NCBI GenBank assembly: GCA_902702965.1
Contig: CACRXP010000163.1
Coordinates: 2,682-66,681, forward strand
Direction: 5' to 3'
DNA from: Spirometra erinaceieuropaei
Taxonomy: Eukaryota > Platyhelminthes > Cestoda > Diphyllobothriidea > Diphyllobothriidae
Length of the DNA stretch: 64,000 nt
Shown here: positions 13,041-25,493 of the stretch, piece by piece
Position numbering within the stretch: the stretch's first letter is position 1
Layout of the letters: the number at the start of each line of letters is the position of its first letter
Program-made: the position numbers and the translations under genes
The notes under the pieces: model-generated
The model's database searches: none
What the model saw: the letters and a program-made list of their open reading frames with translations, nothing else
Told to the model about the DNA's origin: nothing

Positions 13041-16000
13041 GTGGATGTCGTTAACCTGAGTAAGACCTTGCATGTTTGCCGAATTGTGGCCAATATATAT
13101 TCTTCTTTGCTCATTTGGTTTTCTGGTGTTTTACTCAATGCTGCATTCTCCTAATCATCCAGCTGGTTTTTTTTATTGCAGCAGGGGAGCTGTGGTGAAT
13201 ACAGTACGAACTTGTCGACCAAAATGCGATCAGTGTTCCGTAGTGTTTAACCGTCTTCTAAGCCAAATTAAAGTATTGCACAAATAGTCCAAGTTGTCAA
13301 AACCCAAGGCCTGTTGCGCCACTGTATTAGGGTGTAAAGGCAGCTACCGAGACATATACTCTCTTTGTTGGGGAGCATTGAAAAAGAACGATTGAGAAGG
13401 TGCCAGCAAGCTCATGAAATTAAGAAGAATAGGACAAACCGCTCAGGGACGCAAGAAAACCAGACTTGCACATTTTCCCATCGTTTTGTCTCTCCCTGTC
13501 CTCAAATCGACCCTTCACACGGTGGGCAAGATAAGAACTGTTAGGGTTTTTCTCTGATAAGTGCCCAAGGTCTGCATTTCCAGCCCTTTATAAACGAGAA
13601 GTTGGCCATCTCAGTAGCGTACAGAGCCGTCAATCGCTCATTTCGATCTAAAAATTGACCCGGAATGAAGTATAAAGTCTAGCATCCAGCCTGGATTACG
13701 TTCTCGAGACCCGGCTCGAATATTCACAAAAGGCGCAGATCCAATGCATGTCAGTTAAGCGACACATGGATGTTGTGCAGTAGTCCCTAACTATCTAGGG
13801 CACACTGTTTCGCTTTCGTTTCCATTTTTGCTATGCGATCAAACTAATGCCTACAACACCCTCTTCAGTTAACTTGGCGTTGTCCACAACAAGCATACTT
13901 GTGTTCAGTTCTACAAAGAACTTGCAAATGCTGACTTCACGGCGAAAGTTTGCAAACATATTATGGTCGATGCGTATAAGTTCATGTTGCTTGACCCATT
14001 GCATCTGGCCTCAGTGCCATCCACGACGGGATGGTAGCTGTGTGACTAGCACTGCCGACCAGTAAACTGAGTCATTTCACAAACGGGTCTTCAGTTCATC
14101 GGTGGCAACAAAGTGAACTCTTCTAGCTAGAAATCGGGTTCTTTTGGCACAATATTCTAAGCAGTAGCTCTGCAAGCCCCTCCTAGAGACCCGAGTTTAA
14201 CTCCCAACAGTTGGAACAGCGAAAATTTCTAATTAAATGAAAAACCCCCATGGACCATCCAAACGGCAGTTATTTGCCAGTGGCGGTTATCGTTTTCAGG
14301 CCAGGTGGCCGAATCCACCCCAAAGCCGTGCAGCGGTCAAGCAGCCTAAGAACGAAAGATGAACAGATAAAAATACCGGTATTGGTTTAAACGACTGAGA
14401 TAGATAAAGAGAAAAGAGCAGTCTTTTTTACATGGTAACGATAAGTTTTCCATTTGTCGCTTACCCAATGGACTAATGCACAGGATCCTTGCTGGCATCC
14501 TCATATACGCCTCAGTTCTGTAGTATAGGGAAGTTTTTGTCTCCCTTCTTCTGCGTGACACCTTCCAATTCAGTCGTTTGTACTTATTGGTATGTGTTTG
14601 AAGTCTTAGGAAAATTTGTTTAATTTGTGCTAGTGTACAGTCGGGACAGTCAAGCTCATAATGAAATGTACACCTTTGAACTCGTTAAACACATCCTTGG
14701 TACTCTATGACCTGCCCCCGTTACTGGTACAAGCATTGTCAATAAATAATTCATCTAGTTGTAAATTATCCCTGTATCGTCGCTCGTTTTGGATGGAAAG
14801 GTTATGCCTAAGTGCGTCTTCGGTAGTGCTTTCACAGTATAGGCACAAAAACCTGATGTAAATTTATCTCAGCCAGCTTAATCGTGAACCTATACGAACT
14901 ACTTAATTGGCGAAAGCAGTGTCAAACAGCCTTCAAAATAACTTTGTCTTTCCAATGCTCTACTGCAGTTTTCCATACTCAAATCACCTTTTGATCGCAT
15001 TTGCTTTTCTGCACAAGCTCTACCATTTAATTCCATTTCACAAGTGTTCGCGGTAGGCAATCGCACAATACCCCGACTCGAAGGTTATTATGACTGTACC
15101 CCGCGGAAATATGGGCTGCTTTCTACCCTACAACTGTGCGAGAACGTCTTCGTTTGGGGAGAAGCGACATTTCCAGCGAAAAACTCACCTCAGTCAATCT
15201 AACAACAAAACAACAAATTTTTGAAACAATAGGTGGAATGAACGGCAGTTTCCTTCCGTTGGCACCAGTGGACAATCTCGTGAATGTTATTGGCGCCCAC
15301 TAACAACCACTCGTGCGATTGACGCCAGTACGGTGCACGCACTAACTCCATACCTCCGGGCAAGCAGTCGTAGATTGTGGGTGCACATATTCCGGTAGTT
15401 TATCAATACTTGCTCTGTCCATTTAACGCAATTATACACCCAAGCGTGCCGGTGTTGACAGTAAACGTTATCAGAGACTAGAACAAGAAAACAAGAAAAA
15501 AGGTCAGTGTACGAGGCAAAATCAGGCAACTTTGGGAGTAAAGGGGAAATGGTCTTGACTGTGTATAAAAGGTGTATCAGGATAGAGTTCCTGTGCGTAA
15601 CTAATCGTTCAGCGGCTTCAAGGCAGTGACAGAGTTATATAACCCTGTATATGTAAACATTTCCATTGTTTTTCCTTAAACGGTGTTTTTCATTTTCCGG
15701 GTTTAGTTCCGAAAAGTCGACACTCTGAAAATAGTTGTAGAGACAAGGATAGAAGCAACATCTTAAAATAAGTTCTTTTTAGCAGGGTTCCTCGCCCTAT
15801 AAACTTGCTTTTCCGGTAAACGATGGTCATGCAAGACTGAAAACAGACTTTAAAGACGGCCGACCTAGTCTGCCGGCTTCACTTTCCCTCTGTTCATTTC
15901 GTCTGACGACGGGTCGGTGCCACCGACTTGAAAATTTACGAGTACAACTCAATTTTCCGAAGAGCCTTCACTTTCTCAGCATATTCTATTGTCTACACAA

Positions 16001-18589
16001 CATGCGCGATGGAAATAAGGCGGGTTTGTCTTAACGGATTCCTTACATAAGTCATCGAATTTGTCAGAATTTTAGTAAGAAGGATAGGTTTTTTTCCGGC
16101 GTTAAAACCTTCACTGACTTGTGTGATGTAATTTCACATGATGGGCAAATTTTTATAAACTGATCTGTTTTGCACTGGAGCTCGAGTTATTATGTTTTTA
16201 AAATATCGGATTTCTGGGATTTTTGGAATATCACTTAAGTACGAATTGCAAAATATTAGAGGGCTTTTTAAATGGGACAAAACGTAAGAACTGGAAGAGT
16301 TTTTTTGAAGCATTCGTCGAGTATAAATCATTACGGCATGGTACTAAATGTATTTTGTTGTCCTAGGTACCGCCTACATTCCACGCTACCTATCCTGCGT
16401 GTACGACTGGCCACGAACAGCTATGCGTGAGTTGTTTCTGTGTTTTAAGGGAATGAACATTGCGATTCGTTAACTTTTATTTGTCATAGCTCCGCCCGTT
16501 TGCCGTTTAGGAAGGCTGGAGAAGGTGTTAATTTTGACTTAATTGAGGATTTCCCTAAATTCTTTTTAGAGCATGCTTTAAGCCGATATTATGATCTAGG
16601 GAGAGGTCGGCAAAATTCACACGGGATTTTTTTGTGCATCCGACTTATGAGAATATTATGCTGAGAAATTTGAAGAATTTGAAGACTATTCTCGTAAACA
16701 GCTTCTAATAGGTCGCGGTGTTTTTCAAACGGCTGAGCTATTGAACCAGTGGTCACTATGTTTGGAAATAATTTGAAGAATGTGCTACATTTGGTACAAC
16801 TGTTGTCCTACTCCGTATGCGGAGAAACTGACTAGTTCAACACCAGGTGTGTGAGAAAGAGTTCAAAATTGTTGACACAAGTTGTATTTGCGCACAATTT
16901 TCCCGTTTCTAGACCGATGCTTATGCGAGTTGTGGGTTTTAAATTTATGACCGTAGAGGTGCCTAAATAGTGGACTGCTGCTTAAAAAATGACTTGTCTA
17001 TGTAACATGATTTCTCATTTGAATTCAAAATGCGAACCGAAGAAACCCAGAAACACTCATAAGCACATAAAGAACCTTGAAGAATCCCATTTAAAAAGAC
17101 AGAAAGACCCGGTTTCATTTAGATATAAAGAAAGATGAATTCACTTCCGGCGCTAAATTTTGCTCGGCTGCATTCTAGGGAATTGGAGTTTTGCTTCTGT
17201 ACTGTTATGTGGGACAAGTAAGCAAGTCTGCGAGGCTGCTGAGCGTGCATATGCAGACATATAGTGAAATAATGTTTTCAGAATGGACGAAAATCGCTAT
17301 TCCTCTAGATATATGCCGAAAAATGAGAAAGTTAACCCCATTCATCCGATACTTCTTCACACTATCTTTCAGATTCAAAATGATACCAGTCTTTCTAAAC
17401 AAGTTGCTCAGGCTCGCTGACGTTTGTTTTGTTGTTTTGAGCCCAAGTATATTAAGGGAGTTTGGATATTTTTTTGCCTTGTCAAGTTAAGGTATGAGAT
17501 AAAACTTTTATTGTTTGTTTTGAATCCCAAACGGGCTACGACGATTTTGCCGCCCTGACAGTTTTTGACTTTTGTCAAGTATAGTGCCTAATAATGAGCA
17601 TATTGCTTTCTTTCGACTGAGTCAAGGTTGAGTAAATTCCCACAGAAAGATCCAGAAAACTATTTGACGAGATGAAATCAACCTTCTATAAATCTACACC
17701 GGGCCAGTCCATTTGGATGACAGCCGGACTAAAAAGACATGTGGATAATAAGGGCAATTAAGTAATGCTAATCCTTCCGCACAAGAGGAGACGATGAATA
17801 TGGGAAAGTAAAAAGAAGCAGCCTGAATCAATCTATCCATCAATCACGCATTGAGTGATCACCTTACCATATTAATGTACTGGCCTGACAATTTTTTCAG
17901 AGCAAGCCTTCGCTCGTCAAATAGCCTTCTGCATAACTCTTCCCTTGCATTAAATTTCTGCAAGGTCTCTGTAAAGCTGCTGAGCAAGGTGGATCGAAAA
18001 GTGCGGTATACAAAGAAAAACCGCTGAGGAAAATCATAACATAACCTTCCATTCGTCCAAAATATAAGAATTTGAGGCATTTATACCAGACATCGACGAA
18101 GGAAGCTCGTGAAGTCCAGACTATATTTCTACGACTTGATTTGTCCTTCTAGCATTGGATCTGGAGATCCACCGTGCCACAGGTATTTGGAAGTCGAACA
18201 GCAGTCAGAAGTGAGCGAAACAGGCGATCATCAAGTCCGTTAACCAAATGTGTAAGGAGCTCTCAGTTGGCCCTGTAAATGGAGGACCTGCAGGGCTGAT
18301 CGTCTTCAAGGATCAAATGGTAGAATAACGATGCAGGAAATTACAATGATAAAGCAGAAGTGCGTCGGCACTTCTGAAATTAAAAGATGTCGTTTGCTAT
18401 GTGATATGTTTGTCACTGAAAACACCTTTTTGCTATGTGTCCTTCGCTGACCTTCCTTTGGCTTTCAAGTGGAATCTCAGGACCGGATAAGTCTACGGAC
18501 TACTCTGTGCTGTGAATAGGTAGGCCTGCCGCACTTCTAAGCCGACTTTCACGCCTTAAGCCGTGATGACAAGAAACTGGAAGTTTAGC

Positions 18590-19171
18590 TGACATCATAC
18601 AGAGCACAGTCAGATTGATGGCCGCTAACGCCAGTAGACGAGGTAGTCATTCCACAGGCCTGGCCCAGATCGCCGAAGCCGTTGCAGACAGAAACTGCAT
18701 ATTCGTTGAAAAAGTGTAGTCCACTGGCATTTTTGTCGTGTGCGGTACTAAGGAGTCGACGTTTAGCAGAGCAGTACCGAGACCTGGTACATTTTAGGCC
18801 TAGCGGCCTTGGCAGAATCCTGACGAGATGTAGAGTCGTCACACGCGTTCGCCGTGGGGGTATAGATCTCGGGGCGTCCTTCCGTGGGTACTTCTTGGTA
18901 AGGTCAGAGTAAACAAAGTTTCCCCTTACAGACGGGAACTGCTGCAAGCTTCATCGGTAAACTGATTCAGATTAATCAGTGGAGTAAGAAAATACGCCTT
19001 AGTTGAACGCTCCTGCGCTCCTTCTTAGGTCGGTCAAGCATCAGTTCCTAAGTGCAAATGGGGATTGCTCAGCCGGATGAAATCAAGAATCCGCTAACTA
19101 GCTCATGTCAAGGTTGTATTACTTGTCACATACGATTGTTCAACAACAAGAAGAAGAATAAGAAGAAGAAG
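18590..19171 (+). repeat. Probable retroposon 3' region ending in an (AAG)n-type tail
   Basis: A more GC-rich block than its surroundings ends in an AAC/AAG/AAT trinucleotide run (19140-19171, plus strand). Abrupt change of composition and a short A-rich trinucleotide tail are typical of the 3' end of a non-LTR retroposon. A 120-codon minus-strand frame and a 76-codon plus-strand frame overlap it, but neither resembles a reverse transcriptase. The family cannot be named from this fragment. Confidence 0.3.
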
Positions 19172-20977
19172 TCGGAGAGCAGCTGTTCTGTCTAAATCAG
19201 AAAATTTTCCGTTGTTGTCCCAGTTAACTATCTTCCTGTTATGTCATGCAAATAACTGATACCAGATTTTAAAACTGATCCTTAAGAGTGTTGTGGATCC
19301 GAGCGAAACACCTGGTTCATTGACTTCGTCTACTGGATAATCAGGTTTCGATCTCCACACTTTTCACGGTCTTATATTTTGCAAAGCAGGTCCTGCTTGA
19401 TTCCCATCCCAACAGCATAATCTTCTCTAAAACTGCCCATCGCCTAAAATTTTAACATTTCGACGAACTTACTAATTCGTAGAAGAGAGGCTCTCAGGAC
19501 ATCTCAACATGTCACTGACTTTCATTTGAGGCCTTTCAACGGGAGCACCACAAATTTCGAAACAGCCCGCAAGAAATATCCGGATAACAAGCGGCTATTA
19601 AGATATCAGGATAAGCAATAGATGGGGTAAATCTGTTTATTATGGGAATATTTGACCCAAGCAGAAATTTCTGGCATTGACTTTAACAGTCGTGAAGTGA
19701 AAGTACTGTTCTGATGGAGTTGTGAAGGAAACAAAGAAATGGATTCTTTTTCTGGTCCTCTGGGCTACCAAACTTATTCTCTTTCATTTACCTCGGCTGC
19801 TTAACCAGGAATCCGGTCGCGTTTCGGTCCTACCTTGAAATGCTAAGCCGGCCACCTGTTTTTACGAGTCAGTCTCTCTCTCTCCAAATCAATGGTCACA
19901 TTACTTTCAGTCATTATGCCTTAGTCTTAGTAGTCCCCAATAGAAGACAAGTACTGTTTGATGGGGGTCATCAACTTGCTACCTCCATCGGCTATCGGTC
20001 TTAATGGATACAAACGTATTTTATGCTCCACTTCGCCCCCCCCCCCTCCTCCTTCTCTTCCCACGTGCCTTTAACTGCCACAAATTGTTGGGCGTCGCTC
20101 CTGTCGAGAATCGTCCAAAAGTTGAAAGGGCAACGGACGAAGAAGTAGGCGTTACCCCTCTTCCCCTCCAGTCAACCGGTCAGGGAAGCCTTTCTGGAGG
20201 AAAAGCACTACATGTTGACCAGGTCCAACCGCGCACGCTAACTGAACAGCCACGAGTACAGCGACCTCCCCGCCCCCTTGCCCCCCCGTACCGTCAAGCT
20301 GTCTTTTAACCTGACTGACCAGGATAATAACAGTTGAAATACACCTGAGGATTGTATTCGCACTTAATCCTCCGACATATCTCAAAGGAAGGGGCTCTTC
20401 AGGCAAGTTAGCTGCAGGTTAATTGACACTGCGCCTAACAGAGAGTCTGTTGTTTACCTCCCGGTCAAGGGAGTAAGTCCTTTTCATCATATTCAAGGAT
20501 ATCCCGTTTGCTTGGGCGGATGCCGGTCTGGTCAGGGACTCGAGTTCCGTTCTTGAAGTGTGGATTTGAAGTAGAAAACATAACTGTCAGGGGGCAGCTT
20601 TATCGTGGTAGGTAAACTCTCCTCAAACTGGATGATAGGTGGCATTCTCTAGGTCTCCATTAGCGTCTCCATTTCCACATTAGGATTTATACCAAGCCAT
20701 CTCACCAAAAGTGGGTTACGTTGCAACCGAGAAGAGATTATGCGGTTGGTTTACGCTCCGACCTGCCCCTAGAACACCTACGTTGCATTCTGTTCTCTGT
20801 TAATGGGTAAACTTCTGACCTGTAAGTGTACGGTTCTGACAGGCTACTCGAGAAATGTAACAAAGAGAAGATCAGCACGCGTACAACACAGCTGAAGACG
20901 ACGGCGAACATGTGGGAAGGACAACGGTATAGAGAAGAATCGCACTTAACTGTCAGTAGACTGTGGATCGTGTCATA

Positions 20978-21970
20978 TACAGTGCATGACCTATCTCATG
21001 AAATGTTGGCTGAAATTCTGAAATGCGTTTTCGATTACGAAGGATTACTTGGTCGGGGTTGTGATACTGATTATCTTAAGGCATACTCTTATAACATTTT
21101 GTTCGCTGCAGGATGTCGGCTTTTAAATGCACTTCTTTTTAATCTCCTGTAGAAATCGCGCTCGGTAAAAAATGACTACTTAAATAGCATGCATTTTCCC
21201 ATTGATTTTCGATGGTCTTGGCAATTCAAATATATTTTATAAAAACCACAAACAAAAATATGTTTTCTTTTAGTCAATCGATAGAGAATCAAGTCTTCTT
21301 TATATTTTATTCTTAAGGAAGGAGTATAATTAGGTTTTAAAAAAGTTTCTAATTATGAGACTTTTTGAGACCGCGATATGCCCATTCACATAGCATCGCA
21401 CCTGGCCGTTTACCACTGCTCCTCATGAAATGTACAACATCGTCCGCATCCATTGCAAAATTTAATGGACCATGTATGATATCTCTTTAATGACATAGAA
21501 AAATATGGGATTTACTTTACGCGGAACGCATGCACCTTGTAGAGTGTAATCACTAAGCGCTAAAGCAACGAATGATCAGGCTCCAAATTTTTCGGCAATC
21601 AAGAAACTTCTTTAAAACCTAATTATACTCCTTCCTTAAGTATAAAATATAAAGAAGACGTAATTGATTGACTAAAAGAAAGCATATTTTTGTTCGTGGT
21701 TTCTATAAAATATATTTGAATTTCCAAGACCATCGAAAATCAATGGGAAAAAATGCATGCTAATTAAGTAGTCATTTTTTACTGAGAGCGCTTTCTAAAG
21801 GATATTGAAAAGAAATGCATTTAAAAGCCGTCATCCTGCCGAGTCCAAAATGTTATAAGAGTATGCCTTAAGATAATCAGTATCACAACCGCGACCAAGT
21901 AATCCTTCCTAATCGAAAACGCATTTCAGAATTTCAGCCAACATTTCATGAGATAGGTCACGCACTGTAG
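20978..21970. mobile_element. Foldback (long inverted-repeat) element, copy 1
   Basis: The left arm (20978-21350) and right arm (21603-21970) are inverted copies of each other over about 370 bases, with only scattered differences. They enclose a unique centre of about 250 bases. The outer ends read TACAGTGCATGACC and its near complement GGTCACGCACTGTA. The TA-CAGTG terminus resembles Tc1/mariner ends with a TA target, so a non-autonomous, transposase-less derivative is plausible. No open frame for a transposase exists inside. The transcript would fold into one long hairpin. Confidence 0.75.
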
Positions 21971-22117
21971 GGCTTTATCTTGACAGACATTTTCAGGCTG
22001 TTGCAGAAATTACACTGTCAACAACGATTGCTTCCCACGACTTTACACCTTAACTCACAATCCGTTATTTTGTGAAATTTACTTTTAATTCATTGTTTAA
22101 TTACTACTCTCATTTCC

Positions 22118-22310
22118 GTTGTCGTACAATAGCGTAGGATAAGACTTTCGGCATAAATCCAGGCAATTTCTGTCTTTTCTTTCATTTTGTCATTTTACTG
22201 CCTAACGTGCTGCCCCACCCATAAAACTCCCTTTACCATAAATCACTTACGGCACGATCCACAGTCTACTGACACTTAATTGGTGCCCTACTCTATACCG
22301 TTGCCGTTGG
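22118..22310. repeat. Degenerate dispersed repeat, copy 2
   Basis: Partner of the block at 318-510, same orientation. The best conserved part is GTGCTGCCCCACCCATAAAA followed by CTCCCTTTACCAT and a CACGATCCACAG segment, ending at TATACCGTTGCC. It lies shortly after the right end of foldback copy 1. Identity of the repeat is unknown. Confidence 0.45.
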
Positions 22311-23018
22311 AAGTCTCAAAGAGACAAAACCTGACTCCTTTGTCAAAGTATTCCCCTTAATCATAGCGTCTAGGAGGCGTCAAGTATTGCAAAGACATGT
22401 GGCGACTAGTCTAGTGTGGATCGATTCGCATGTTTACTTTGCACGCGCGCTGAGCCCTGATGCGCACAGCGCAGGATCACTAGTGTCTGCTAACTGAAAT
22501 ATATATGTGGCAGAGATTGCTTACGTAAATGGCGACTTCGGATAGACACTTTAGTCTCTTCAGAATAAGACTGTCTGGCCTTGTTAAACTCGACAAGACT
22601 GAACTTGACAGCCATAGTTTACCCCTTGTTTGGACCACGCGTGTGCACGTCCTGTCATGCAAGTGTGCTAAACCGATGAGCTTTATGTCGCACAAGGTCG
22701 CGGCCGTCGAAGCGCCGGTCCAGAGATGCGGTAGGCCGACTAAAAAAAAGTTAGTCCTTATGCATCGGTTGTTAACTGCGGCAGGTGCTTTAAAACGACT
22801 TAATTTCGAGCCTGAATTCTTCCGGTGATCATTAACCTTTAAATGACGGACTAATCGGTGCTGGCTGCATGCTGGGGTCGTTATCTGTTATTCCATCTGT
22901 TTTCACAGTCAATTAATTCATCCTTGTTCGTGTGCTCTCAAGACTGAGCGCTTAAGTGCTAGAAGACGTATTCCGTAACGTGCGTCGAATGGTTTATTAC
23001 ACATATCATACATGTAAG
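22311..23018. other. No gene recognised between two repeats
   Basis: The 99-codon plus frame at 22529-22828 and its minus-strand shadow show no domain or composition that supports a gene. Nothing else was seen. Confidence 0.3.
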
Positions 23019-23980
23019 GCCACGCACATGTGAACAAAGCACATAAAATGTTAACTGAAATGCTGAAATGCGCTTTCGATTAGAAAGGATTACTTAGATA
23101 GGGTTGTTCAGCATAATCCAAAAATATTTCACTCACGCCAAGATGCCGACTCTCAAATGGGCCTACGTCCGGCCGCCTGAAACAATCACACACGACAAAA
23201 ATGACAATATACGTAGTACGTACTCTTCCATTGATTCCCCACGCCTTTATAAATTCAAATGTATTTTGTAGGAACGATTAAAAAATACCGTTTTTGTCGT
23301 ACTCATTCGGCAGCAAAGTACATGTTTGTGAAATTTTATACTTGGTGAAAATGTATCTTTCTGTTTGGAAAAGTTTAGAATTTTGAGATATTTTAGGACC
23401 GTAAAGCACCCACTCATCCAGAATCGCACGTGATTCTGAAATAAACAACATAGCTCACGCAAGTTTCAAATGTAATAGAGGGTAAATGACGTCTCCTTAA
23501 TGGGCTAGAGAAGTGTGTTATTCTGCTTATAATAAAAGTATACAGCATGCATTTTTGAAACCCTTAATGCAAACGCAAGTGCAAGTTCTTTCCAAGACTA
23601 CTCAGGAAGTTAAAAAAATTTTGAAACCAAAATAAACTCCTTTTTTAGGAGTGAAATTCAAAGAAAAAGTAGGTTTTGGTAAAATAAGTACAGGAAAAAA
23701 CACTTTGTGTATGTTTTCTGTAAAGTATTTTTTGAATTTATAGGGGCACTGAAGATCAGTGGAAAATTTAAATACTACTTAAGTTGTCATTTTTACTTAG
23801 TGTGATTTATACATGCAGCCGTAAAGAAACCCAGTGAAAAGTCGGCATCTTGGCGCCACTGAAATATTGTAATATTATGCTACATGACAATCATTCTTAT
23901 GACCTCATCTAAGTAATCCTTTCTAGTCAGAAACACATTTAAGTATTTCGGTTAATGTGTCATGAGATGACCCACCTACA
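23019..23980. mobile_element. Foldback element, copy 2 (diverged)
   Basis: The left arm contains AAATGTTAACTGAAATGC followed by TGCGCTTTCGATTAGAAAGG. The right arm ends with the inverse, CCTTTCTAGTCAGAAACAC then ATTTCGGTTAATGTGTCATG. The internal order matches copy 1, and the central segment is in the same orientation as copy 1. Divergence is higher than in copy 1, and the outermost bases are uncertain by some tens of bases. Confidence 0.6.
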
Positions 23981-24513
23981 GTAATTTCATCAGCCAGATA
24001 TTTTTGACATCAACCCAGAGAACACGTCGGTAGGCTTACCATGACAGCACCGATCTGGGCACGATATCGGCAGGATAAATCAATGTTTTGCGCAGAGTTG
24101 CATTTTATAACTATTTAGTGCTTTACCAGCCGAAAATTACTAACTGAAGTCCACTAGATTCCCCCTTTTACGCACACTTCCTCATTACTGTCATTTCACG
24201 ATGCACTGCTATAATTGACCGACTGCTACTGCAGACCGACTAGCTGTCTCGCTTTCTGGCATTATTTGTTCGTTAAATCCACTCTCGATGCCCGCAAACG
24301 CTGGGACATGAGCGTCAGGATAGCATTCATTCTCGGGTAACACGCCTCTTAGTTATATTCCAGGGTCTCCTTTTGTTTGATGACATTGTGAAATTGCGGA
24401 GCCTACCCTCCGTTTTAGTTGGAAAAAAATTTGTTCTTAAGTAAGTTGCCGTACACAGGCCTCTTGAATATCCGTTCACTAAAAGTTCACTGAACTGTCA
24501 CAAGCAGAAAGCG
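23981..24513. other. Spacer between foldback copies, nothing recognised
   Basis: No gene, repeat or motif could be supported in this stretch. Confidence 0.3.
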
Positions 24514-25493
24514 TACAATGAGTAACCTATCCCATGAAATGTTGACCGGAATTCGGAAATGCGTTTTCGATTAGGAAGGATTATTTAGTTTCGGTTACAA
24601 TATCGTCTACCATGAGGCATATAATAATGTTTGGAATTTACCAGGTTGTCGGTTTTTGAATGCGTTTCTTTTTGACCTCCTTATAGAAACCGCATTAGGT
24701 AGGGAATGGCTACTTAAGTGACATGCATTTTTCACACTGATTTTGATGGTCTTATAAATTCAAATATATTTAATGAAAACATACAAAAATATGCTTTCTT
24801 TTACTTGTTTCATGGAAAATCACATTGTCTTTACATTTTATGATTGAAAAAGAGGGTATATTTAGGCTTTGAAAAAGTTTATCAATGCCCGAATAATTTT
24901 GAGCTTGATCATCCGTTGCGTTGGCTTTTAGCGATTTCAGTCTACAAGGTGCATGCTTTCGGCGTTAGGAAAATCATGTATTCCTCTATGACTTTGAAAA
25001 GATACCATGTAGAGTTCATAAAATATTGCAATGAATGCGGACAATGTTCTTCATCTCGTGAGAAACATTGGCAAGTGTACATGTGCGATGCTGTATGAAA
25101 ATCTCATAATTAGAAACTTTTTCGAAGACTAAATATATGCTTTCTTCGGTTATAAAGTGTAATGCTAGCGTGATTTCTACCGAACGAGTAAAAAAGTATA
25201 TTTTGTGCATGTTTTCTGTAGAATATATATGAATTTATAAGACCATCAAAAATCAATATGAAAAATGTATGCGACTTAAATACTCATTCCTTACCTAGTG
25301 CGGTTTCTACAGGAGATCAAAAAGAAATGTATTCAAAAGCCGACATTCTGGCGAGTCCCAAATATTGTAGGATTATGCCGCATGATAGTCAATATTGTAA
25401 CCGTACCTAAGTAATCCTTCCGGATCCAAAACGCATTTTCGAATTCCGGTCACCCATTTCATGCCAAGGAGGTGAAATTGCTGTTCTTAAATC
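24514..25493. mobile_element. Foldback element, copy 3
   Basis: The left end TACAATGAGTAACCTAT aligns with the TACAGTGCATGACCTAT end of copy 1. Inverted arms run about 24514-24880 and 25112-25493. The unique centre is present in the opposite orientation to that of copy 1, as expected when a near-symmetric hairpin element inserts in either direction. The right terminus has diverged. The 84-codon frame at 24844-25098 lies in this centre and is not conserved as a frame in the other copies. Confidence 0.7.

Larger units (their letters stand above)
11631..20977. other. Long stretch without a recognisable gene
   Basis: Apart from an assembly gap and a retroposon-like block (listed separately), I see nothing supportable. 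A degenerate telomere-like run (variants of GGTTAAGG and CTAGGGTT) lies at about 11895-11955. Small frames around 12.4, 14.7, 17.2, 20.0 and 20.2 kb were read on both strands and show no domains. Confidence 0.4.

Noticed and set aside
20826..21152. Shared peptide HEMLAEILKCVFD in frames at 20826-21152 and 31910-32143
   Set aside because: The shared sequence is the arm of the foldback element; the frames break differently in the four copies.
24844..25098. 84-codon frame with a CNECGQC motif
   Set aside because: It lies in the foldback centre; the matching segment of copy 1 has stops in this frame, so the Cys motif is probably chance.
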